Shown here piece by piece: positions 41,690-56,400 of a stretch of DNA of 64,000 nucleotides. The stretch is from Zelopaecilomyces penicillatus. Taxonomy: Eukaryota; Ascomycota; Sordariomycetes; Hypocreales; Pseudodiploosporaceae. Each line of letters begins with the position of its first letter. Position 1 is the first letter of the stretch. A model generated the notes under the pieces. It did no database searches and was not told the origin of the DNA. It worked only from the letters and a program-made list of their open reading frames with translations. The translations under genes and the position numbers were made by a program. The stretch spans positions 699,501-763,500 of the forward strand of contig VCCP01000007.1 of assembly GCA_005765155.1 (NCBI GenBank), in the 5' to 3' direction.

Positions 41690-44570
41690 ATATAAAGAAA
41701 TTATTATTTATATATAAAGCTATTATTACTCTCCTTATATTAACTGTATTATATCTATATATATAAATTATAATATATTATACTAGAATTTTTAATAATT
41801 TATAATTAATATAATAAGAATAATTTTATTTCTAACTAATATAATAAACCTCTTATATAATGAATTAATTTACTTAAATATATATTCTATATAATTATCT
41901 AGAAATATTATACTTTTAGTTATATATTTAACTATATAATTTATTATAAGCCTTTTATCTTTAATACTATTAGCCCTTTCTATATAGAAATTAATATAGC
42001 CTTTTATTTTATTTAAAATTATTATTATTTATTATTTAAATTAATAATTAATCGATTAATAAATAAGGCTTAATTTAAGGCTCTTTTAATCTTAAATTAT
42101 AAAAGATATTTATATATATTAGAGTTTAATCTTTATAATATTAATTAATTTATATAAGATAAGCTATTATACCTATAACTTTACCTATAATAGCTTTATA
42201 TAATTAAAATACCCTTTATTTCCTTTATATCTTTTATATTAAGCTTAAATAGTATTAATAGCTTTTTATTTATTATAAGATATAAGCAGTTATAAAGACT
42301 TTTAATAATATTAGGATTATATATTTAAAAAAGAGATTCTTTTAAATCCTATCAATTAAATTAATTAAGATCTTTTATAATAAATAAAATAATCTTTATT
42401 AATAACTTTTTAAGTTATTATTAAGAATAAATATCCTTTTTATAAAATAATTCTTTAATCTTTAGCTTTTATAAAATAAAATAAATATAAGAAAGCCTAT
42501 ATTATTATATAAAATAATTATAATAAGAATTAAATAATATAGCTTTATAAATTAATAATAAAATTATAATTAAAGCTAATTAATATTATTTATTAATTAA
42601 ATTAATAGCTATATATATAATAATAATAATAATAATTATATTATTAAATTAAGCCTATTTAAGAAATTAAAGCTATTAGTATATTTATATTATAATAGCT
42701 TTTTAATATATATATATTCTTTTTATTATATTATTTATTATATTAAATTAAAAAGAAAATAAAGATTTATATATTTATTAATTAAATAGGATTTTAAATT
42801 TTTATAAGCTATTTTATATGATTATTAATTTATTAATTAAAATTATAATATTTATTAAGATAATATTTTATTTATTATATATATTAAGATATATATTCCT
42901 TTAAAATATATAATAAAATATAATTTTAATAGATATAATATATAATCTTTATCTTTTATTATATCTTAAAGAAATTAGTTTTTTATAATATATAGATAAT
43001 AATCTATTAAATATTAAATATAATCTCTTAATTATAATTATTAAAGCTAGGGCTTAAAGCTATATTAGCTTTAATTAATTATTATTTTATCTCTTATATA
43101 ATAAAATTATTATTAATTTTATTAATCTTAATATCCTTATAAATATTAAAAACTATAAAGCTATTTAAATCTTTTTAATATAATTAAATCTTTAACTTTA
43201 TATTAATAATTATATAATAAATATAAATTTATTATTAAAAAGCTAGAAATATAAGATTTAAAGCCTTTTTTAAAGCTATCTCTTTATTTATAATAATAAT
43301 ATATAATATATTAATATTAAATTAATTTTAAAAGTTATTAAACTATTTATAAAGCTTTTAAAATCTAGTCTCTTTTTCTATATTAATAAAGCTAAAGATA
43401 AAGTTTATAAGGGATTTTTAATTAATAATATTAATAATCTAAAAAAAATAAAGTTTAAAATAATTAATCTTATATATATTATTTATATTAAAATTTTTAA
43501 GAAAATACTTTTATATTATCTTATATTAAAGAAAAATCTATAAAATAATCCTAAGTTTATTATTAAAAGTAAATTTAATATAATACTATAAGCTAGCTAT
43601 TTTTAAAGCCTTAATAAAGGCTTATATAATTATAAGGCTATATAGATTTTTTATATAAAGCTTTTAATAATTATTATATATATCCTTTTAAATAAAAAAG
43701 CTTATCTTTATAAAGCTTATTAATTTTATAATACTATCTATTTTATAGATTATAAGACTATATTATTAAGTAAGAATACCTTTAAGTTTTATTATAATTC
43801 TATTTAATAATATAAAATCAGATATATAAAGGGATATAATAATAAATAATTATATTAATATTTAATAATATAAAAAGTCTACCTTTAATTTAATTTTATT
43901 ATTATTAAAGCTATAATCTTAAATTAATAATTAATTTATTTAATAAAGGTCTATTAAATATCTATATTTATAAAAGCCTTTAAACCTATTTTATTATATA
44001 TAAGAATATAATAATAAATAGTTTTTTTATTATTATTATTAAGATTATAAAAATTAAAAAAGCCTTATTTAATAAAGGTATTATTATAATTATAATAAAA
44101 AAAAACTATAAAGATATAAAAAGCTTTATAAAGGTCTTATATTTAGCTAATAATAATATAAGTAATAGAAAGGAGATAGTTATATTATTTATTAAAAAGA
44201 GGTTATAATATTATAAGTAAATTAAAGCTAAAGGTAAGATATATATAAGGCTAATATAAGATTATATACTTTAAAGTATTAATACTTTATATTATAAATT
44301 AAATGTGTAAGAATAGGATAAAGAGGTATATAAGAAAAATAAATATATATATAACTCTTATATATAGATAATAATTTCTTTATATATAAATAATAATACT
44401 TAATATATTGAACTAGATTTAAGATATTAAGCCTTTTATTATTTTTAGCTTATATTATTATCTTATAAAATATAATAAAAGAAAGACTTTAATATTAAAT
44501 TATATTTAAAATAATTCTAGATTATAATTATCTTTTATAATAAATATTTTATATAAAATAATAAATTATA
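41690..44570. other. AT-rich stretch with slightly higher G+C, probable less-mutated element
   Basis: About 2.9 kb with more residual GC, CC and GG than the neighbouring DNA. It ends at a G copy at 44,573. One + strand frame around 44,100-44,260 reads as a protein-like string broken by stops at CAA/CAG-derived TAA/TAG positions. This suggests a mutated transposon gene, but I cannot name the family. Confidence 0.4.
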
Positions 44571-44572
44571 AT

Positions 44573-44745
44573 AAGCTTAGGCTTAAAAGCTTAAGCCTTA
44601 TATATAAAGATAAGATAAGCCTAAATCAGGCTTTATTAATATAAAGAAAAGGATTAAAATAAAGATTTCTCTCTCTTTTTAAGTTTATTAATATTATTCT
44701 TAATACTTATTTATAATAGCTATAAAGCTAGCTTATTATATATAA
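44573..44745 (+). repeat. Terminal-repeat-like family G, copy 5 (best preserved)
   Basis: The least degraded G copy. It starts with AAGCTTAGGCTTAAAAGCTT, then GATAAGATAAGCCTAAATCA, and ends near CTATAAAGCTAGCTTATTAT. It retains more C and G than the other copies and serves as the reference for the family. Confidence 0.6.
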
Positions 44746-45248
44746 TATTAAAATCCTTAATAAAGATATATTATCTTTATAATTATTATATATTTATTAA
44801 TAATATAGTTTATATTCTTTTATTATAAGGTTTTAAATAAATAAATTATATTATAAATATATTATTCTTTTATTTAATTATAATATAAACTTAATTCTTA
44901 TTTATTTATTATAATTATACTAGAAGATTATATTTATTATATATATATATAATTATATAATATTTATTTTTATTTATTATATAAGATATTTTAATCTATA
45001 ATCTTATAAATAGCTTTTATATAATAATAATATTATATTTATTATATAATTATATTAATAATTTTATCTTTTAAGCCTTTTTCTTTTATATTTTAATAAA
45101 GTATAAATAATATTATAAAATAACATTAAATACATATCTCTTTTATATTAATATTAATATTATATAGGTTAATATAAATATAAGTATTATAATTTAATTA
45201 AAATTAAAAATATTCTTATAATTTTATAAAGATTAATTAAAATTAATA

Positions 45249-45693
45249 ATTAAAATAATAAAAGAAAGATATAATACTTATTCTTATAAAAGTTTATAAA
45301 AAAGAAAATAAAAATAATTATATTATTAATAAAATAAAAAACCAGGATTTAATTAAGAATTTAGTTTTTTTATATATTTAAAAAATATTAGAATAATTTA
45401 TAGTTATTTTAAAATTTCAAATAATATTTATTTTAAATTATTAAATATTTAAATATAAAAAAAGAATAGATTTTAAAAGATAAGCCTTTATTTTCTATTT
45501 TAATCTAATCTTATAAATTAAATTATTTAAATACTTTAGATCTTATATTAGATTTTATAATAAAAAAAGCTATTATATAATAATAGATTTAATTATAAAA
45601 TAATATTAAATTAAGCTATTAAACTATATTAAATCTAGTTATTAAATTATAATAGATTAAACTATTATATTAAAAATCTATTTATTTCAATAT
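45249..45693 (+). mobile_element. LTR-like family C, copy 2 (RIP-mutated)
   Basis: About 445 bp, aligning with copy 3 (51,248-51,687) almost throughout and with the unmutated copy that begins only 43 bp to its right. Shares the preceding ATAATTTTATAAAGATTAAT motif and the terminal CTATTTATTTCAATA. Confidence 0.65.
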
Positions 45694-45735
45694 TTATTAT
45701 AATTTTATAATATAGGCTATAGCTAAAGCTAGTAG

Positions 45736-46110
45736 TGATAGCAGTGGAAGAAAGGCATAATAGTTATCTGGGTAAAGGTCTATAGAAAGAAGAAAGAAGT
45801 GATTATATTACCGATATAGAAAAAGAAGAAGGATATAACTAGGAATCCTTCTATCTTTTATATCTATCTAATTCTAAGATAATTTAGAATTATTTAAGAT
45901 ATTCTAAATAACTATTTGGAATTATTAGGTATTTCAAATACTAAAATAGAAAGTAAGTACTAGTCTATCCCTTTATAGGTTAAGCTATAAGGGCTGTGTA
46001 AGCTTAGCTTACTGGGCTGTGCAGGTCTAGCTGCTAGGCTGTAGCAGGTTAAGCTGCTAGACTATAGCAGGTCAGGCTGCTATATATAGAAAAACCGACT
46101 TATTTTAACA
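45736..46110 (+). mobile_element. LTR-like family C, copy 4: essentially unmutated solo LTR
   Basis: A 375-bp island of near-normal G+C inside extreme AT-rich DNA. Possible TG...CA ends are TGATAGCAGTGG at 45,736 and TTATTTTAACA ending at 46,110. The right third has about four imperfect 22-23-bp tandem units of the type GGCTGTAGCAGGTTAAGCTG. A TATATATAG motif lies 10-30 bp from the right end. Aligned with copies 2 and 3, it shows where C became T and G became A in them. Homology also extends about 25 bp to the left (TATAATTTTATAA...), so the internal region of the element may lie on that side, making the element minus-oriented. No matching target duplication is seen. No protein frame. Confidence 0.7.
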
Positions 46111-49100
46111 ATACTTTTTTTAATAGATTATATAATATATAATTAGCTTTTTATAAAAGGATTTTATAGATTTAATAGGCTTAAAAAGCCTTAAAAATAA
46201 GATTTATTAAAGCTTTAATTAATCTATTAATAAATATAGCTTTAATTATAAGATATTTTATCTTAAAATATTTATGAATTGATTTTTATTTAATATAATA
46301 GAATTTTAATAAATTATATTTAATTTAAATATATTTATTAAGGTTTTTAATATTATTTATAAAGATTATATTATTATAATATATATTTATAAATTATTAA
46401 AAATAAATTTTTAATTTTATAAAAAGCTTAAAAAGCTATTTTAATTCTTTTATAATCTTTATTAAAATATTAGATTTAGTTTTTATAATTAAAAGAATTA
46501 AAATAATTTATTATTTAATTTTTTAATAAATAAGTCTATTAATTAATTTAATAAAATATTTTTAAATAGATTTATTAATAGTTTTATAGCTTATAATATT
46601 ATTATTTAAATACTTTAATTATTAAAAAGCTAGTTATTTAGCTTATATAAGGCTTATAACTTTAAAAAAAACAATTAATTCTTTAAAGCCTTTTAAATAT
46701 TTTAAAAGATTTTTAATTATATTATAATAATTAATATAGCTTTATTATATATATTAAAAAAGCTATTAAATTAAAAAGGCTATATTAAACTTAAAAAATA
46801 ATATAAGATATATTAAAATCCTTATAGTCTATTAATAGATCTATTAATTAATAAAGCTTAAAGCTTTATTTATAATCTTATTTAATATTTTTAATTATAA
46901 AAGAATAATTATAAAGATTATATTTTATAATTAAAAATATTGAAAAGTTTTATTAATATATTAAGATTAATATAATTATAATTTTATTTTAGTTTTATTA
47001 TAATTAATTTAAATCCTTAAAAAAAAACTATAGAGCCTTTATCTTTTATAATAAAGATTTTATTTAATATATATTTTATTTTATTAATATCAAACAAATT
47101 AAATATTATAATAAGATAATTATTAATATAAATAATAATAAATATATTAATTTATAGATTAATAAAGATAATTAGATTTAATATTTAGGATTAAAATTTA
47201 TAATTAATTAATAGCTTAATTAATTATTATTATTGTTTATAAAGGCCTTATTTTAAATTATAAAAAGCCTTTTTTAATAAGATAATTTATTTTATAATAG
47301 AATTATAATTAAATTAAATTAATAAAACTATTAAAGAATAATTATTAAAGATTTAAATCTTTATAAAGAAAAAAAGATCTTTTAAAAATTTTAAAAAGAT
47401 ATCCTTAAATAATTAATTATTTAAATAGCCTTTATAAATTTATTTTATTTAATTTTTTAATTATAAAAAACTAATAAAATTAATAAATTCTATTAAATAA
47501 AGAGAATATTAATAGCTATAAATCTTTTAAAATAATCTTTTTTTAATTTATATAAAACCTTTTATAATAAGCTTAATCTTATATTTTAAAGATTAATTTT
47601 ATATATTCTTTTTAAATTTAAAAATAAGCTTTGTTTTAATTTTTTAAGATTTATATAATAAAAATAAAATATATAAGTTTTATTTACAAAAAATAATAAA
47701 ATTTATCATAAATAATATTAATTTATTTCTTTTTAATAAGGTTTTTTAAGATTTATTTTTAAATTAATAAATTTTTAAATAATTTTATATTATATTTTAT
47801 TTATAGCTTATAATAAATATTTATAAAATAAATAAAATTAAGCAATATTAATTTAAGGATTTTTTAATAATATTAAGATTATTTTATAAGCTTTAATAAT
47901 TATATTATAAATTATAATATAGATTATAATAAAGATTATAATATAGATTATAATAATTATAATAAGGTTTATAGATTTTAAAAAGGCTTTCTAGTTTATT
48001 TAAAAGCTTTTAAATTAATTAAATCTTTTAATATAATTTAATCTATTAAATTTAATATAATATAAAGTATTTTTAATTTTCTTTTTAAATTAAAAAGGCT
48101 TTATAAATTATAAAATTTAACCTTTAACTTCTATTTTATAAAGCCTATTTCTTTTATAATTTCAAAAAAAATTCAATTATTTATTAATAAAATAATATAT
48201 AAGTTAAATAAATCTTCTTATTTAAAATAATTAATAATTTAATAGATTTTATTTTAAAGCTTAATTTAATACTTAATTAATATTTTTTAATAAAAATAAT
48301 AATCTTATAATAAGCTTTAATAATTTTGTAAATAATTAAATTTAGCTTATTAATAATTAAAACTAGTTTTAGTTTTTATATAAATAATTATAAAAAGCTA
48401 AAATCCTTATTAATAATTATATATAATTAATAAGATTAATTATAATAAATAAAAAAATAATTTAAAAGAATAATAATAATTAAACTTAAATTATAAAAGT
48501 TTATAAATAATCTAAAATAATCTTTATAAAGTATTTTAATAAGCTATTTTATTTATAAATATAAAAGCTAGATATATTAAAATTAATTCTTTAATCCTTT
48601 AATTTAAAAAATTTAATAATATAAAGATTTCTTTTTTATTATTAAAATATAATTATAAAATTTTTTTTTTATAATAAGCTTTTAGCTTTTTAAATAAAAA
48701 TCTTTTATAATATAAAAGATAATAAAACCTCTTTTATTAAATAATAAAAGAATTATTTAATAATAGAATTCTTTTTATTAAAATAAGCTTTATAAAAGGC
48801 TTATTATAAAGGATTAATTTTATTTAAAAAATATCTTTTTTTATAATCTTTAATACTTTAAAGGAGTTTAAAATCAGATTTTTAAAGGGTTTATATATTA
48901 ATTTAATTTATATATAAGCTAGATAAAAGAAATTAATATCTTTTATAATAATAAAATCTAATAAATTTATTAAAATATTAATAATATTTTTATTAATTAT
49001 AAATTAATATAATTTAATTAAATATATTAAGTTTTAATTAATTATAATAGCTTTTAATAATTAAGATTAATTATAAACCTTATATCTTTTTTTAAAATAA

Positions 49101-51247
49101 TACTTTTAAAGGATTTTAAAAAGAATATAATATCTTTTTATAAATCTTTCAATAAAACTTTTAAAAAGCTTTAATCTTTAAGGTTTATTAATATATATAA
49201 ACCTATATTTATAAAGCTTTTTATTAATTTTATCAATTATTTAATTAATTTAAAAGGCTTAATTAAATCCTTATATATTATTAAAAAAAGGGTTTAAGAT
49301 TATTTTAATTATTATAAAAGAATTATAATAATAATTTAAAGTTTTTATAAATTTTAATATAAGCTTCTCTTTTTATTAAAAAAAGCTATTTTTAATAAAG
49401 TTTAATAATTTATAATAGATTTAATTTATTATAAATAACTTTTTTTATAAAGATATATAATTAAAATATAATATTTTATTATATTTATTATATTTAATTT
49501 TATTTTTAAAAAAATAATATATCTTTTAATTTTAAAATATTATAAATTTCTAATTAAAGGCTTATAAATATTATAAGTATAATTATATTAAATCCTTTAA
49601 AATAAAATAAATTATTATTTATTATTATAAATGTTAATCTTTTAATATAAATATTATAATTAATAAAAAAAGCTTATTATTAATAATATAATATATTAAG
49701 CTTATATTATATAATAATATATCTTTTAAATTAATATTATATATAATATTATAAATTAATTCTTTAAATTTAATAATTTTTAAATCTTTTATATTAGATT
49801 TGAAATTAAAGTTTTAAATATTAATTATAATATTTTAATTATCTATAAATAGATTATAAATTCTTATTATAAAAGATATCTTATTAAATTCCTTATAATT
49901 AATAATAAGCTTTTTAATCTTTTTAGTTTTTTAAAAGAGCTTATAAAATTATTTTTTAATAGATTTTAATAGTTTTTTTCTTTTTTTAAAATCTTTAAAA
50001 AGTTTTTAAAGGATTTATTAATCTTTTTAATTTTTTAAAAGCTAGCTTTAATCATAAAAAAGGTTTTATTTTATAACTCCTTTATTAGATTTATTATAAT
50101 AAATTATAAATTTAAGGCTTTTTATTAAATAATTAATATTATATAAATCCTAATATTATTTCCTTAATATTTATAATTAAATAAATTAAATCTAATATTA
50201 TTAATTATAATTTTTAATACTTTTTAATTTATAAGCTTTTAAAAAAGCTTATATTCTTTTAAATAATTTTTAAAAATTAAAACTCTTAATATATTAATTA
50301 ATTATATAAGCTATTATATAGATTATTATATAAGCTATTATATAGATTATTATATACGCTATTATATAGATTATTATATAAGCTATTATATAGATTATTA
50401 TATAAGCTATTATATAGATTATTATATAAGCTATTATATAGATTATTATATAGGCTATTATATAGATTATTATTTTAATTAAATTTATAAAGGATTTTTA
50501 ATATTTAATAATTAAAGCTATTATAAAATTATCTTTTAATAATTAAAGCTATATTATAAATTATTTAATTAAAGTATTTTATTTTTATAATTAAATTTAA
50601 AGATATTATATTTCTATTAATTTTTAATTTATTAATTTATTTATTTTTAATATCTTAATATCTTAATAAATTATAATAATTAAATAATAAAAAATGATTT
50701 AAAAAAAATAGATTTAAATATTTATAAAAATATTATATAGATTAAAAATATTAATTATAATAATATTCTAAATAATCAGATTTTAATAAGAGATTTACTT
50801 TTTAATAAATTAATTAAAAGGATAAATAAATATATATAAGGCTTATTATATACTAGTTATAATATATAATATAGCTAATATAATATCTTTAATTTAATTA
50901 ATTAATTAATATACTTTTATATAAGGCTTTTATAAAATTTATTAATAATTTAAGTAATTAATTATATTTAATATAATTAATAAAGCTATAAATCTATAAT
51001 TCTATAATTTTAAATTAATAATCTATAAATCTAAAAATAAATTATATGATAAGCTATAAATTTAATATTTAATTATTATTATATATAATATATTTTATAT
51101 TTTTAATTAATAAAACAAAAAAGAAAATCTAATATAAAAAAATCTAATATAATAAAGAAAAAAGAATAATCTTTTTATAATTTTTAATAAATATCTTTTA
51201 AGCTTATAATCTATTATAATTTTATAAAGATTAATTAAAGCTAATAA
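46111..51247. other. AT-rich span between two family C LTR copies, possible degraded internal region
   Basis: About 5.1 kb lying between C copy 4 and C copy 3 in the same orientation. This is the spacing expected of a full-length LTR retrotransposon. All reading frames are destroyed and no polymerase, integrase or protease motif can be recognised. The conserved flank to the left of each C copy argues that the two LTRs need not belong to one element. It also contains the 24-bp satellite listed separately. Confidence 0.35.
50297..50473. repeat. 24-bp tandem repeat with GCTATTATATAG core
   Basis: Seven units of 24 bp, with GCTATTATATA recurring at 50,310, 50,334, 50,358, 50,382, 50,406, 50,430 and 50,454. 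Single-base variants precede the core in the third unit (ACGCT) and the seventh (AGGCT). Confidence 0.9.
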
Positions 51248-51687
51248 TTAAAATAATAAAAAAAAGATATAATAATTATTTAAATAGAAATCTATAAAAA
51301 AAAATATAATAATTATATTATTAATTAAAAAAAGAACATAAGATTTAATTAAAAATCTAGTTTTTTATATATTTAAAAAATATTAGAATAATTTAAAATT
51401 ATCTTAAAACTTTAAATAGTGTTTATTTAATATCATTAGATATTTTAAATATAAAGAAAAAAAAGATTTTAAAGAGTTTGCTCTTTTTTTTATTTTAGCC
51501 TAGTTTAATAGATTAGATTATTTAAATGCCTTAAGTCTTATATTAGATCTTATAATAAATAAAGCTATTATATAATAATAGGTTTAACTATAAAATAATA
51601 ATTAGTTAAGCTATTAAACTATAATAGATCTAGCTATTAAATTATAATAGATTAAACTATTATATTAAAAACCTATTTATTTTAATA
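51248..51687 (+). mobile_element. LTR-like family C, copy 3 (RIP-mutated)
   Basis: About 440 bp. Its right part, with CTATAATAGATCTAGCTATT followed by AAATTATAATAGATTAAACT, is the transition-mutated form of the CTGTGCAGGTCTAGCTGCTA tandem block in copy 4. It ends CTATTTATTTTAATA where copy 4 has CGACTTATTTTAACA. Confidence 0.68.
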
Positions 51688-53456
51688 GATATTATTATTA
51701 ATCTTTATATTTATCTATTATTATTTTCTAAGATAATTAATTAAATTCTTTAAAAAAGATTTAATATAAATATTATATATAAATAATCTATATATTTATT
51801 ATCTTAATTTTAATATAATATCTTAAATTAAATTAAAAGGGCTTATATTTATAAGCTTTATTTAATTTATTGATTTTTATTGATTTATAAAAGTATATAT
51901 TTAAAAAAGCCTTATATTATTTATTATAAATTATATAGCTATTTAATTATTTATTCTCTTTTATAATATATTTCTTAAATTCCTTAAAATAAATATTAAT
52001 ACCTTTATTATAAAACTTATATATTATAAATATAATATTATAAATATAAGCTTTATATTTAAATTTAAAGTATTTAAAATATTTATTTAATTTAATACTT
52101 TTATTAAAGGATTTATATTTATAAATATCTTTTTTAAAAAGAAATATTCTTTTTATTAATTTATTAATACTTTTTAATATAATAGCTTTAAAAAAAGATA
52201 TTATTCTTCTTATAATTATATTTTAAAAGAGTTTAATATATAAATAAATAATTAATTTAATTAGATTTTATTATTATATTTTAGTTTTAATATTATTCTT
52301 ATTTTATATTTATAATAATAATATTAAAATACCTTTAATTAATATTAAAAAGAATTTTATAAAAACTAAGATATTTAATTTAAATATTAAAAATTAAATA
52401 GCTTTATTTATAATCTATAATCTTATTAATATAAAGAAAATAATAGCTATAATATTATTAAATAGTTTTTTAATTATTATTATATCTTTATAACTTATTA
52501 TTATTATAAAATTATTAAGATTATCTTTAAATAATCTATTACTAATATTGTTATTTATAATAATCTTAATAATAACTTTATAAATATATCTTTTAAATAT
52601 AATCTTTATTATAAAGGTATTAAGCTCTTTTAATACTTTTTTTATTATTATTATTATTTATATAGATTAATTTAATCTAATAAATAATTTATTTAAAATA
52701 AATATGAAATAAATAATAATCTTATTATAACTTCTTAAAAATTTATATAATTTTATAATATTATTTAATAAAATATAATTTAATTATTTATTTTTATATT
52801 AAAAAATAATAAATTATTATATTTAAATCTAAACTAGATTAAATAAATAATATATAAACTTATTTTAAAAACCCTTATATAATATATTTTAGGATTATTT
52901 ATTAAAGATATAAAAATGAATTATAAACTTAATAAATATAAAAAAATTAAAGCTAGCTTTTCTTAATTATTATATTTTTCTTTTTATTAAAAAGCTATAA
53001 AAAAATAAAGATTTTATATAAATTAATAAACTTTAAATAAAATTATAATAAAGGATTAAAATTTATTATTATTAATTAAGAAAATATTAAGATTATTATT
53101 TAATATCTATTAGTTTATAAAACTAGATATTAATTTTATTTTTATAAAATCTAAATTATATATAAAGATAAATACTTTATAATATTTTAAATTTAATATA
53201 ATTCTTTTAAATACTTTATTATATTATTTAATCTATTAAATATTCTTATAAATCTTTAAATATATATTAATTTAAATTTTAAAAATATCTTAAATAGTTT
53301 TATTATCATATATTTAAATAATATCCTTATATATTTAAAAGGCTTTAAAAAGAATTATTTATATAAGATTTAAAATATTCTTATATATTTATAAAAGATT
53401 AATTTATTTATAAATATTAATAAATATATATTTTTTATTTTTTATTTATTTAATTT

Positions 53457-54275
53457 AATTTTATATTATAGCTTAGGCTTATAAAGGCTTAATACTTATA
53501 TATATAATATATATAATCCCTTTTAACTTAATAAATATAAGAGAAAAACCCTTAAAGAATAAAATCCCTTATTCTTATTTTTATCTAATATAATAACTCA
53601 TATAATAGCCTTATAGCTATTTTATTTCTTTTTTAATTATTATATATAATAATTAATTATAATAATAAATAGCTTAATTTTAAGCTTAAGATAATAATTT
53701 TCTTTAATCTTATTAATTATTCTATTAATTCTTTTATCTTTTTAATAACTCTTTTATCTTTTTTTATAATTATTTAATAATATTATTTTAATTAATAGCC
53801 TTTTTAAATAAATAAATAAATCTAAAGGATATATATTCTTTATATTATTATAAATATATAATATTATTATAGATTATATAATAATTCTTAAAAAGGCTTT
53901 CTTAATAATTAACTAAGAGATTTATATCTATTAATTAAGAATATCTTTATTAATAATTAAAAAGCTATTATATTAATACTATAAATATATTATATTATTA
54001 TAAAATTAATTTAAATATCTAATAATTATTTTAAGATAGAGTATCTTTTATAGTTTTATATTTTATAATTAATATATTAATATTATTTAAAAGGGTATTA
54101 TAATATTATTTTAATAATAATCTAAGTTTTATATTATAAAATAAGATACCTTTTTTAAATAATTAAGCTAAACAAAAAGAGTTTTATTATAATAGAATTT
54201 AAATCTATTCTTTAATATAATAAAGCTAAAGTAATTAAATAGTTAATTATTTTATTATATAGATATATTTATTAT
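53457..54275 (+). repeat. Repeat family E, copy 2
   Basis: Same orientation and content as 31,556-32,390, including TTATATTATAGCTTAGGCTT and CTTATTTTTATCTAATATAA. Slightly richer in CC and GG than copy 1. Immediately followed by the inverted family A copy. Confidence 0.6.
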
Positions 54276-54289
54276 AATTATTATTTAAT

Positions 54290-56400
54290 ATTTAAAATTT
54301 ATTATTAAAATAAAAATAATTATATATTTAATATAAAAAAGATTATAATTATAAAAGAATAAAAAATACCTATATTAATATAAAGACTTAAAGGCTTTTT
54401 AAGCTTTATTAACTTTTATTAAACATATCTTTTTTTATTAAATTATTTATTTATTTAATAAATAAAAGATTCCTTTTTAATAAAATAATATAAAATATTT
54501 AGCTTTTAAAATATTAAATTAAATATTTATTATATAATTAATTCTAGTATAATAAATTTTTAAAAGGAATATAATTATTAAAATTAATATTTAAAGAAGA
54601 TATTTAAAGGATATTTATTATAAATATATAATAATATCCTATTATTAATTATATATTATTTAATTAAATTTATTATAATTAATAAGAATTATATAATTAA
54701 AAATAAAGAATATTTAATAATTATATTATATTTAAAAATATAATCTATTAAAGTTAAAGAAATAATAAAGTTATTTATTATTTTAATTAATTATAAGAAT
54801 TTAAAATATTTTATAAGCTTTAAAAAGCTTTTTAAATAATAAATTAAATAAATAAAAACAATTTTTTCTTTTAATATTATTTTAATTATTAATCTAGTAT
54901 TTAAATAATTTAATTTAATATTTTATTAAATAAAGAAAAAGATATAAAAAATAAAAAAAATCTTAATATAAATTATATATTTTATTCGGATAATCTTAAT
55001 ATAAATATATATATTTTTTTAAAAGAAAATAAATTATCTTTTAAATAAAATAATATTATTTATAAATATTTATTTATTTAGTTTTTTAGATAAAGCTTTT
55101 AAAATAATCCTATTTATAATTATTATTTATATATAATTATAAAATATATATAATAATTCCTTATTAAATTTAAAATAAAGAAATAAAGAATAAATTATAT
55201 AATAAATATATATATGATATTAATTTATAAAGATTAATTTTAATTTTTAAATTAAAAATCTTTTATTATAATTATTATTAATATAATATATTATAATTAA
55301 TTTATTAATTTATATATATATAATTATTTAATATATTAAAATAATTATATCTTATAATTATAATATTAAATATTATTTTAATTATAATTTATTATAAATA
55401 AATATTAAATATAAATATCTATTAATTTTATAATAAACCTTTTAAAATAAAATAATTTATTAAAAGTCTTAATAATTATTATTTATTATTAATTAAAATA
55501 TATTTAATTAAAAGTAATAATATTTATAGTTATTAAAATATATATTAAATAATTTTAAAATATTTAATAATACTTTTATAAATTCCTAAAAAAGATTATT
55601 ATAAATAAAGATTTAAATTAATTAAATTAATTTTAAATTATATTATATAAATTAATAAATATAATATAATTCTTATTTATTATATATAATTTATAAATAA
55701 AGAATATATAGAATATATAAATTAAAAAATTTAAATTATTTTTCAAATATTTATATATTATTTATAATTTAATAAAATTAAATATTTCCTTATTATTAAT
55801 TAATATTTAATAATAAGGAATTCTTAATAATTAAGATAAACTTAAATAGATTATTAAATAGATATAAGATTAATTTAATATAATAAAAACTATATTTATA
55901 TAAAAATAAAATATTATTAAAAAAATAAATAATTATATTTTTTAATTATCTTTAATTATCTTTAATTTAAAGCTAATCTTATATAAATAATTATTATTAT
56001 ATATAATAATAAGCTTAAAAGCCTATAAATAATTTTTAATATTTAATAAAATACTTTCTTTATAAAGATAATATATAGCTTTCTTTATATAATATTAAAA
56101 TAAACTATTTAAATTAAAAACTAGATTAATTATATAATATATATAAGATAATTATTATTTTTATATCTTTAATAATTATATTAAATATATTAAAAAAAAT
56201 GTATTTAATCTTTTATATTAATTTAATAAAATAAATATTAAATAATTTTAAAACAAAATAAGATAATATATATTATTTTAATTATTTTATATTATATTAA
56301 TATTAAATTATAGTATTATTTTTAAGTTTTATATATTTATAATAATAAAAATAAAAACAAGTATTTATATTCCTTATTATTATATAAAAATAGAATTTAA
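54290..56400 (-). mobile_element. RIP-degraded repeat family A, copy 3 (inverted, partial)
   Basis: Reverse complement of about 4,150-6,150 of copy 1. Anchors are 54,335-54,480 against 6,010-6,150, 54,550-54,720 against 5,755-5,930, and 56,160-56,260 against 4,190-4,260. Shorter than the two direct copies. Confidence 0.55.
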
